A stretch of DNA of 8,663 nt, from contig DOTB01000037.1 in the NCBI GenBank assembly GCA_003513845.1, positions 1 to 8,663 of the forward strand, given 5' to 3'. The notes below the pieces were generated by a model, which worked only from the letters and a program-made list of their open reading frames with translations, made no database searches and was not told where the DNA came from. A program made the translations under genes and the position numbers. The stretch is from Candidatus Atribacteria bacterium. Its GTDB lineage: Bacteria; Atribacterota; Phoenicimicrobiia; Phoenicimicrobiales; Phoenicimicrobiaceae. Positions 1-5,258 of the stretch are shown piece after piece (the first letter of the stretch is position 1; each line of letters opens with the position of its first letter).

Positions 1-16
1 AAGTGGCGAAGTTGAC

Positions 17-43
17 TTGACAAGAGTAAAATTTTAGTATAAT
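17..43 (+). promoter_or_regulatory. Sigma-70-type promoter of the arg operon
   Basis: A perfect -35 hexamer TTGACA (17-22) and a perfect -10 hexamer TATAAT (38-43) are separated by 15 bases. That is shorter than the usual 17, so an overlapping TAATAT (40-45), or a -35 at TTGACT (12-17), could be the real partner. It lies just upstream of the T-box Stem I, where the operon promoter is expected. Both elements are seen directly; the start point near 50 is inferred. Confidence 0.7.
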
Positions 44-69
44 ATATTTTCAAAATATCTAAAAGAATA

Positions 70-169
70 TTCTAGTGAGGAAAAGTAGGTTATTTCCTGA
101 TTTAAAAAGAGAGAGATACAACTGGTGAAAGTGTCTCAAGGGGAATAATCAAAAAGAGAACCTCAAGAA
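70..169 (+). promoter_or_regulatory. T-box Stem I with proposed AGA (Arg) specifier
   Basis: The stem folds by hand. The lower helix is TTCT, an AG bulge, then TGAGG (70-80) with CCTCAAGAA (161-169). The upper helix is GGTTATTTCC (88-97) with GGGAATAATC (141-150). The distal helix is GAGATAC (113-119) with GTGTCTC (131-137), capped by a loop holding the conserved GGTGAA (124-129). The internal specifier loop has AGTA (84-87), as in the loop-E motif, on its 5' side and AAAAAGAGAA (151-160) on its 3' side. Placing the specifier at AGA 157-159, followed by A160 and then the lower helix, fits T-box geometry and an arginine operon. Registers GAG (156-158) or AGA (155-157) are possible but less well placed. 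Confidence 0.8.
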
Positions 170-229
170 AATCTGGTTGGTTACCTTTAAAAACTTTTAA
201 TGAGTGGGGTAAATAATTTATCCAATCCC

Positions 230-259
230 AGGTGGCACCGCGAGATTCTATCTCGTCCT
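230..259 (+). promoter_or_regulatory. T-box antiterminator, module 1
   Basis: The T-box core AGGTGGCACCGCG (230-242) matches the family consensus. Helix A1 pairs AGG (230-232) with CCT (257-259), the tRNA-binding bulge is TGGCACC (233-239), and helix A2 pairs CGAGAT (241-246) with ATCTCG (250-255). The 3' strand overlaps the left arm of terminator 1, giving the expected mutually exclusive switch. Confidence 0.88.
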
Positions 260-297
260 TTTATGATAATAGATATTATCAGGGGACGGGATTTTTT
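251..297 (+). terminator. Rho-independent T-box terminator 1
   Basis: TCTCGTCC (251-258) pairs with GGACGGGA (284-291). The stem continues inward through TGATAAT (264-270) and ATTATCA (275-281), and the hairpin is followed by TTTTTT (292-297). It competes with antiterminator 1 for the TCTCGTCC strand. Confidence 0.88.
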
Positions 298-303
298 ATT
301 TTA

Positions 304-336
304 TGTAAATAAAGGTGCCAGGCACTTTTGTTTACA
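304..336. repeat. 33-nt palindromic repeat, leader copy
   Basis: An inverted repeat centred on A320 lies between the two T-box modules. Its right arm, GGCACTTTTGTTTACA (321-336), is identical to the right arm of the copy at 5202-5234. The left arm differs by C to T at 310 and A to G at 314, and the centre base is A rather than T. Both arm changes turn Watson-Crick pairs into G-U pairs (310 with 330, 314 with 326), so the sense-strand RNA hairpin survives. The GTGCC(W)GGCAC core resembles dispersed REP-like palindromes; its mobility is inferred, not shown. Confidence 0.85.
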
Positions 337-366
337 TTTTTAAGAGGATAATTATTTACTCAACCC

Positions 367-398
367 GGGTGGCACCACGGGAAATTATATCTCGTCCT
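367..398 (+). promoter_or_regulatory. T-box antiterminator, module 2 (duplicated platform)
   Basis: A second T-box core, GGGTGGCACCACG (367-379), forms helix A1 from GGG (367-369) with CCT (396-398). The bulge is again TGGCACC (370-376). Helix A2 pairs ACGGGA (377-382) with TCTCGT (390-395), including one G-U pair. The sequence has diverged from module 1 but pairing is kept, which argues that it is functional. Flanking text (GGATAATTATTTACTCAACCC before it, GTCCTTGATGATAATGG after it) resembles module 1, indicating duplication of about 105 nt. Confidence 0.85.
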
Positions 399-442
399 TG
401 ATGATAATGGATAAAGAAATTATCGAAGGGGCGAGATTTTTT
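389..442 (+). terminator. Rho-independent T-box terminator 2
   Basis: ATCTCGTCC (389-397) pairs with GGGGCGAGAT (428-437), with an inner GATAAT/ATTATC extension, and is followed by a T run (437-442). It ends about 30 nt before the argC start codon and is the last barrier before the operon. Confidence 0.87.
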
Positions 443-472
443 ATTTTCTAAAAAAAGTGGGGTGAATAGAAT

Positions 473-1537
473 ATGAAAAAATTAAAAGTAAGCATAATCG
501 GGGCAACTGGTTATACAGGGAAGGAGTTAGTAAAAATATTGATGAATCACCCAAAAGTGGAATTGGTTTATCTAACTTCTTCTACATATACAGGGGAAAA
601 TATAGCTGAGATTTTTCCTGAATTCCGGAATAAATTAGACCAAGCACTTATAAATCTTGATTTGGAGGTAGTATCTCGGGATTCAGATCTGGTGTTTACA
701 GCCCTTCCTCATACAGTTTCTATGGAAGTGGTTTCTGAGTTATTTAAAAAAGGGGTTAAAGTGGTTGATTTAAGTGCAGATTATCGTCTGAAAGATTCTG
801 CAGTGTATAAGGAATGGTATAAGAAAGAGCATAACCAGATTAGTAAGGAACTATTAAATAATGCTGTTTATGGGTTACCAGAGATTTATTCAGACAAAAT
901 AAAGGTTACTTCTTTGGTAGCTAATCCGGGCTGTTACCCTACCAGTATAATTTTAGGGATTGCTCCCTTATTAAAATATCATTTAGTAAAACCAGAAGGA
1001 ATTGTTATTGATTCTAAATCTGGTACTACTGGGGCAGGGAGAAAATTATCTTTAGGCCTTCATTTCTCAGAGTGCAATGAAAATTTTAAGGCTTATAAAG
1101 TTATCAAACATAACCATATTCCAGAGATTGAGCAGGAGTTATCAGCTATTTATTTTAGTGAAAGTGAGTGTAGGCAGGAGAGGACAGAGATAAAGGTTTG
1201 TTTTACTCCCCATCTTCTTCCGATTAATCGAGGAATTTTGTCTACCTGTTATTTGACTTTAAAGGAATCCAAAGAGGAAGGCGAGATTTTGGAGGTTTAT
1301 CAAAAATTTTATCAGAATACACCATTTGTGAGAATTTTTGAGCCACCTGATCTACCAGAAATAAAGTTTGTTTCAGGCACTAACTATTGTGATATCGGAT
1401 TTAGTTTAGATAAAAGGGTGAACAAGATAAAAGTAATTTCAGTTATTGATAATTTACTTAAAGGGGCTGCTGGCCAGGCGGTACAGAATATGAATATTAT
1501 GTCTAGTTTCCCTGAAACTTGCGGGCTTAAATTTTAA
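473..1537 (+). CDS. argC: N-acetyl-gamma-glutamyl-phosphate reductase
   Basis: This cytosolic NADPH-dependent enzyme reduces N-acetylglutamyl phosphate to the semialdehyde, the third step to ornithine. The 354-aa product is of normal family length. An N-terminal Rossmann motif GATGYTG (residues 10-16) binds NADPH. The catalytic cysteine is Cys154 in NPGCYPT. The conserved HNHIPEIEQE segment begins at His213 and supplies the active-site histidine (His213 or His215). The C-terminal DNLLKGAAGQAVQN block is the usual family signature. The ATG at 473 follows GTGGGGTGA (458-466) at normal spacing and comes right after terminator 2, making it the first gene under T-box control. A 72-nt gap with no clear repeat leads to argJ. 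The identification is secure. Confidence 0.98.
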   Translation: MKKLKVSIIGATGYTGKELVKILMNHPKVELVYLTSSTYTGENIAEIFPEFRNKLDQALINLDLEVVSRDSDLVFTALPHTVSMEVVSELFKKGVKVVDLSADYRLKDSAVYKEWYKKEHNQISKELLNNAVYGLPEIYSDKIKVTSLVANPGCYPTSIILGIAPLLKYHLVKPEGIVIDSKSGTTGAGRKLSLGLHFSECNENFKAYKVIKHNHIPEIEQELSAIYFSESECRQERTEIKVCFTPHLLPINRGILSTCYLTLKESKEEGEILEVYQKFYQNTPFVRIFEPPDLPEIKFVSGTNYCDIGFSLDKRVNKIKVISVIDNLLKGAAGQAVQNMNIMSSFPETCGLKF

Positions 1538-1609
1538 GTGAGATTTTAGAGAAAGAACGGTCGGATAAACCCAACCTTTATAAATTAGAAATGAAAGGAT
1601 GTGATGATT

Positions 1610-2839
1610 ATGGCAGATATATTAGGTAAAAAAGATTTTCAAGTAATAAAAGAAGGTATAACTTACCCCCAGGGGATAAAGGCGGCAGGAATTAACTGTG
1701 GGATAAGATTAAATAAAAAGGATTTGGCTTTAATCTATTCAGAAAAAGTAGCAGAGGCAGCGGCAATGTACACTACCAATAAATTTAAAGCTGCTCCTCT
1801 CATAGTTACAGAAAATAATTTAGTTAAATCACAAGGGAAGCTACAAGCAGTCGTAATAAATAGTGGGATAGCTAATGCCTGTACAGGAGAGAAAGGATTA
1901 AAGGATGCTTGGGAAATGATAAACTATGTTTCAAAAGGTTTAAAAATTAAAGAGGAATACGTGGCAGTGGCTTCTACAGGAAAAATTGGTGAATTCTTGC
2001 CTTTAAAAAAGATAGAGGCTGGCTTAAAAGAAGCTGTTCCTATGCTAAGCATTTCAGGAGGTACGGAGGCAGCAGAGGCAATATTAACTACAGATACTAA
2101 AAAGAAAGAAGTAGCGGCCAGCTTTAAATTAGGCGAACAGCAAGTGAAAATTGGAGGTATGGCTAAAGGTTCGGGGATGATTCATCCTAATATGGCGACT
2201 ATGTTGGCATTTATTACCAGCGATGTATCTATTAGCCAGGGGCTACTTAAATATGCCTTACAGCAAGTAGTTGAAAAAACTTTTAATATGATTAGTGTCG
2301 ATGGCGATACCAGTACCAATGATATGGTGATAGTAATGGCCAATGGCCTGGCGGGAAATCCAACAATTGAAGAGAAAGATGAAAATTATTATAAATTTTA
2401 CCAGGCCTTATACTATGTAGCTGAGTATTTAGCCAAATGCATAGTTAAAGATGGAGAGGGAGCTACTAAGGTGATTGAGGTAGAAGTTCAAAATGCAGTA
2501 TCTTTCAAAGAGGCTAAGAAGGTTGCTAAAGCGGTAATTAATTCCCCCCTGGTAAAGACCGCAATTTTTGGGAAAGACCCTAACTGGGGGAGAATACTGG
2601 CAGCAGTTGGTTATTCCGGGGCTGATATAGAACCAGATAAAGTCGACCTTTATTTAAAAGAAAAAATTATAGAAAATGGCCAACCTTTAGAGTTTTCTCG
2701 ACAAGAGGTACATAAATACTTGGAATCTTCTGATGAAATCAAAATTATAATTGACCTTAAAATGGGAAAGGATAGCGCTACTGCCTGGGGGTGTGACTTA
2801 ACCTATGATTATGTGAAGATAAATACTAAGTACAATTAG
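1610..2839 (+). CDS. argJ: Bifunctional ornithine acetyltransferase/N-acetylglutamate synthase
   Basis: ArgJ moves the acetyl group from acetylornithine to glutamate, closing the cyclic pathway; bifunctional members also use acetyl-CoA to make acetylglutamate. The precursor cleaves itself between Ala and Thr of the ATML motif. Here that is Ala196-Thr197 (ACT at 2198-2200) within KGSGMIHPNMATML, giving alpha and beta chains of about 196 and 213 residues. FGKDPNWGRI and the DGDTSTND segment are also typical. I chose ATG 1610 (MADILGKK, 409 aa) because AAGGATGTGAT (1595-1605) is a near-perfect Shine-Dalgarno for it; the in-frame GTG 1601 and ATG 1604 overlap that site. Whether it has synthase activity cannot be told from motifs, but no argA is seen here. 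Confidence 0.97.
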   Translation: MADILGKKDFQVIKEGITYPQGIKAAGINCGIRLNKKDLALIYSEKVAEAAAMYTTNKFKAAPLIVTENNLVKSQGKLQAVVINSGIANACTGEKGLKDAWEMINYVSKGLKIKEEYVAVASTGKIGEFLPLKKIEAGLKEAVPMLSISGGTEAAEAILTTDTKKKEVAASFKLGEQQVKIGGMAKGSGMIHPNMATMLAFITSDVSISQGLLKYALQQVVEKTFNMISVDGDTSTNDMVIVMANGLAGNPTIEEKDENYYKFYQALYYVAEYLAKCIVKDGEGATKVIEVEVQNAVSFKEAKKVAKAVINSPLVKTAIFGKDPNWGRILAAVGYSGADIEPDKVDLYLKEKIIENGQPLEFSRQEVHKYLESSDEIKIIIDLKMGKDSATAWGCDLTYDYVKINTKYN

Positions 2840-2848
2840 TACGAGTAT

Positions 2849-2876
2849 AGTAATTAGTAATGAGTGATGAGTGATA
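2849..2876. repeat. 7-nt tandem array AGTAATG, argJ/argB copy
   Basis: Four 7-nt units, AGTAATT, AGTAATG, AGTGATG and AGTGATA, begin 10 nt after the argJ stop. The same unit recurs at the end of argG (6462-6524). It is non-coding and its function is unknown. Confidence 0.75.
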
Positions 2877-2906
2877 CTTAGAGTCTTGATTTATCAGGCC
2901 CACAAA

Positions 2907-2942
2907 ATACGGGATACAGGGAGAATAAATACGAGATTTGCA
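2907..2942. repeat. Degenerate 7-nt ATACGAG-type repeat
   Basis: The units ATACGGG (2907), ATACAGG (2914), GAGAATA (2921), ATACGAG (2929, after one extra base) and ATTTGCA (2936) form a weak array with a period of about 7 nt. It abuts the 8-nt array that follows. The pattern is seen directly but is degenerate, so confidence is limited. Confidence 0.45.
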
Positions 2943-3038
2943 TCAACTAGTAAACTTGGCAAACGGCTAACCGGGAAACTGGGTAACTAAGTGACTAATA
3001 AAATTGATAAATCGGTAAATTGGAGAATTGATAAATTG
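2943..3038. repeat. Degenerate 8-nt tandem array before argB
   Basis: Twelve consecutive 8-nt units run without a gap: TCAACTAG, TAAACTTG, GCAAACGG, CTAACCGG, GAAACTGG, GTAACTAA, GTGACTAA, TAAAATTG, ATAAATCG, GTAAATTG, GAGAATTG, ATAAATTG. The approximate consensus is GTAAATTG. The array ends 8 nt before the argB Shine-Dalgarno. It keeps one reading frame open back to GTG 2991, producing a spurious 23-residue N-terminal extension of argB. Together with the two preceding arrays it fills most of the 220-nt argJ/argB gap. Confidence 0.75.
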
Positions 3039-3045
3039 AAAGAAA

Positions 3046-3055
3046 GGGGGGTGAT
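3046..3055 (+). promoter_or_regulatory. argB ribosome binding site (decides the start)
   Basis: GGGGGGTGAT differs by one base from the ideal GGAGGTGAT over nine positions and sits 4 nt before ATG 3060. No comparable site precedes the longer in-frame GTG at 2991. Confidence 0.85.
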
Positions 3056-3059
3056 AGCA

Positions 3060-3938
3060 ATGAAAAAAGAAATAGATAAGCGGGGAGAAATTCTTTTGGA
3101 AGCCCTGCCTTATATTAAAAAATTCTGGAATAAGATTGTAGTAATAAAATATGGTGGTAGTGCTATGCAGGATGAGAAATTAGAGAAACAGATTATAAAG
3201 GATGTCATCCTTTTGAAATATGTGGGGATGAAGCCAGTAATTATTCATGGCGGTGGACCGGAGATTTCTGCCGAGATGGAAAAAAGGAATAAAATTCCCC
3301 AATTTGTTAACGGATTGAGGGTAACCGATGAGGAGACAATGGAAATAACCGAAATGGTCTTAACCGGAAAGATTAATACTCGCCTGGTAGCGGAAATTAA
3401 TTTACATATTTCTGAGGGGCCTGGAAATGGAGTAAAAGGGATTGGCTTAAGTGGAGAGGATGCCCAGCTTTTGAGGGTTAAGAAACATCGGGTACCAGAA
3501 TTAGGTTTAGTAGGAGAAGTAGAAAAAATTAATCCGGAGATATTGACCATTTTACTGGAGAAGAATTACATTCCAGTAATTGCTACGGTAGGAGTAGATG
3601 AGAAGGGAATTAGATACAACATTAATGCCGATACTGTAGCAGCTCAAATAGCCATTTCGTTACAGGCGGAAAAATTAGTATTTTTAACTGACGTAGATGG
3701 TATATTTAGAGATTATTCTGATACCTCAACCCTGATTAGCAGTCTTAATATTAGTGAGGTAAAAAAACTGGTTAAATCAGGTTGTGTGCAAAAGGGAATG
3801 ATTCCTAAGGTAGAATCAGCTATTCAGGCCTTAGAAGGAGGGGTAAAGAAGGTCCACCTCTTAAATGGTAAATATCCGCATTCTATTTTGTTGGAAGTAT
3901 TTACGGATAGCGGGATAGGAACAGAAATTATTACTTAA
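3060..3938 (+). CDS. argB: Acetylglutamate kinase, probably arginine-sensitive
   Basis: ArgB phosphorylates N-acetylglutamate with ATP, normally the committed and feedback-controlled step when ArgJ recycles acetyl groups. It belongs to the amino-acid kinase fold: Lys30 lies in IKYGGSAM, and HGGGPEIS (63-70) forms the glycine-rich substrate loop. The N-terminal helix EILLEALPYIKKFW (10-23) before the first strand, and the C-terminal GIGTEII (285-291), are features of arginine-inhibited hexameric enzymes, so end-product inhibition is likely (inference). The start is ATG 3060 (292 aa), chosen by the strong ribosome binding site; residues read from GTG 2991 are translated tandem repeat. An 83-nt gap leads to argD. 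Confidence 0.97.
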   Translation: MKKEIDKRGEILLEALPYIKKFWNKIVVIKYGGSAMQDEKLEKQIIKDVILLKYVGMKPVIIHGGGPEISAEMEKRNKIPQFVNGLRVTDEETMEITEMVLTGKINTRLVAEINLHISEGPGNGVKGIGLSGEDAQLLRVKKHRVPELGLVGEVEKINPEILTILLEKNYIPVIATVGVDEKGIRYNINADTVAAQIAISLQAEKLVFLTDVDGIFRDYSDTSTLISSLNISEVKKLVKSGCVQKGMIPKVESAIQALEGGVKKVHLLNGKYPHSILLEVFTDSGIGTEIIT

Positions 3939-4021
3939 TCAAGGTAACCCAAATAATCAGAATAAAATTTGTGTAATCAATCATTATAAATCTTAGATTT
4001 GAATAAGGAGGTCTAAAAATT

Positions 4022-5206
4022 ATGAAGACTGAAGAATTAATAGAAAGGGGAAAAAAATATTTGATGCAGACTTACACCAGGCCGGCAATGGTTTTGGATA
4101 AAGGTGCGGGGACGAAAGTATGGGACCTGGAAGGCAAGCAATACTATGATTTTGTAGGTGGTATAGCGGTTAATGCCCTGGGTTATAGTCATCCTAAATT
4201 AGTTCAGGTAATTAAGGAACAGGCTGAAAAGTTAATCCATTGTTCTAATCTTTATTATAGTGAACCTCAGATAAATTTAGCCAAGATGTTAGTAGAACTA
4301 TCCTGTGGGGATAAGGTGTTTTTTGGTAATAGTGGAGCAGAGGTAAACGAAGGAGCTATTAAGATTGCTATTAAATATTTTAAGAACCAAGGTGAGGATA
4401 AACACAGGATAATTTATATGAAAAATTCCTTTCATGGAAGAACCATTGCTACTCTGGCTGCTACTGGTCAATACAAATATCAGAAGGATTATCTTTCTAT
4501 CCTGCCTAAATTCAAGGAGGCAATATTTAATGACCTTGATTCGGTAAAGGCAGGAATTGACCAGGAAGTAGCAGCAGTATTGCTTGAGCCTATCCAGGGA
4601 GAAGGGGGCATAAATGTTGCCACAGAGGAATTTATAAAGGGATTAAGAGAATTGTGTAACCAGGAAGGAATATTACTCATCTTCGATGAGATTCAATGTG
4701 GCCTGGGTAGAACTGGAAAGATGTTTGCCTACCAACATTATGGTGTAGAGCCAGATATTTTGACTATTGCTAAATCTTTAGGAGCAGGAATACCCATTGG
4801 AGCTTTGATTGCCAAGGAAAAAATTGCTTCTTCTTTTAAACCTGGAGATCATGGGACTACTTTTGGTGGAAATCCCTTAGCCTGTGCAGCTGCAATAGCT
4901 AATTTAAAAGTTATACAAGAGGAAGATTTGGTTGGGAAATGTCAAGAAAAGGGAGAATACTTTAAAACTAAATTAGAAGGCCTTAAAGAAAAATATCCCC
5001 AGAAGATAAAAGAAATAAGAGGTTTAGGTTTAATGATTGGCGTGGAATTGGAAGAAGAAGGTCAGGAAATAGTCAAGAAATGTTTAGAAGAAGGAGTGCT
5101 AATTAATTGTACAGCGAAAAAAGTATTACGTTTTTTACCACCCTTAATCGTGCAAAAAGAGGAAATAGATTATTTAATAGATATTTTAAACAAAATCTTA
5201 ATGTAA
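4022..5206 (+). CDS. argD: Acetylornithine aminotransferase
   Basis: This PLP enzyme converts N-acetylglutamate semialdehyde to N-acetylornithine using glutamate, giving the substrate for ArgJ. It is a class-III aminotransferase of normal length (394 aa). GNSGAE (102-107) binds the PLP phosphate, Asp222 in FDEIQCGLGRTG contacts the pyridine nitrogen, and Lys251 in TIAKSLGAGIPIGA forms the Schiff base. TTFGGNPLACAAA follows as expected. Start ATG 4022 has an ideal AAGGAGGT (4005-4012) nine bases upstream. The stop codon TAA (5204-5206) lies inside the palindromic repeat at 5202-5234, so the extreme C-terminus may have been trimmed or replaced when the repeat arrived. Related enzymes acting on succinyl substrates look alike, but the operon settles the role. 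Confidence 0.96.
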   Translation: MKTEELIERGKKYLMQTYTRPAMVLDKGAGTKVWDLEGKQYYDFVGGIAVNALGYSHPKLVQVIKEQAEKLIHCSNLYYSEPQINLAKMLVELSCGDKVFFGNSGAEVNEGAIKIAIKYFKNQGEDKHRIIYMKNSFHGRTIATLAATGQYKYQKDYLSILPKFKEAIFNDLDSVKAGIDQEVAAVLLEPIQGEGGINVATEEFIKGLRELCNQEGILLIFDEIQCGLGRTGKMFAYQHYGVEPDILTIAKSLGAGIPIGALIAKEKIASSFKPGDHGTTFGGNPLACAAAIANLKVIQEEDLVGKCQEKGEYFKTKLEGLKEKYPQKIKEIRGLGLMIGVELEEEGQEIVKKCLEEGVLINCTAKKVLRFLPPLIVQKEEIDYLIDILNKILM

Positions 5207-5234
5207 ACAAAAGTGCCTGGCACTTTTGTTTACA
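5202..5234. repeat. 33-nt perfect palindrome, argD/argG copy
   Basis: Two 16-nt arms, TGTAAACAAAAGTGCC and its exact reverse complement, flank a single central T. The second copy of this element is in the leader at 304-336. In RNA it would form a long hairpin followed by ATTTTAATTTTA, only a weak T tract, so leaky termination, 3'-end protection or processing between argD and argG are all possible. It provides the argD stop codon and ends 12 nt before the argG ribosome binding site. Confidence 0.92.
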
Positions 5235-5258
5235 TTTTAATTTTATGGAGGAAGGAAG

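Larger units (their letters stand above)
50..447 (+). promoter_or_regulatory. Tandem T-box riboswitch leader (tRNA-Arg sensing)
   Basis: This is the roughly 400-nt untranslated leader of argC. It has one full T-box Stem I (70-169), a first T-box/antiterminator/terminator (230-297), a 33-nt palindrome (304-336), and a second T-box/antiterminator/terminator (367-442). In the family, uncharged tRNA pairs its anticodon with the specifier and its NCCA end with the UGGN bulge, stabilising the antiterminator so that transcription continues. Both bulges read UGGC, predicting a tRNA with G at position 73, which suits many tRNA-Arg. The second module has no Stem I of its own: only about 65 nt separate it from the first terminator. 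The duplicated platform may tighten control or be partly redundant. The T-box assignment is firm; the arginine specificity rests on context and on the specifier call. Confidence 0.93.

Noticed and set aside
1601..1609. argJ starts at GTG 1601 or ATG 1604
   Set aside because: Both overlap the Shine-Dalgarno AAGGATGTGAT (1595-1605), which is correctly spaced for ATG 1610.
2991..3059. Longer argB reading from GTG 2991 (23 extra residues)
   Set aside because: There is no ribosome binding site before GTG 2991, the extra residues translate an 8-nt tandem array, and ATG 3060 has an excellent GGGGGGTGAT.
3245..3550. Minus-strand open frame opposite argB
   Set aside because: It is proline/serine-rich, antisense to a conserved enzyme, and has no recognisable motif; a shadow frame. 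The same holds for the minus frames at 4489-4680, 6430-6759, 6756-7031 and 7126-7401.
3939..4004. Repeat-like AATAATC/GTAATCAATC text between argB and argD
   Set aside because: It hints at a 10-nt-like pattern, but no stable period or second copy can be shown by eye.
5202..5240. Palindrome as an ARG-box operator for an ArgR repressor
   Set aside because: It lies at a gene 3' end and between terminators rather than over a promoter, and its core GTGCCTGGCAC does not match the TGAATWATTATTCA-like ARG box.
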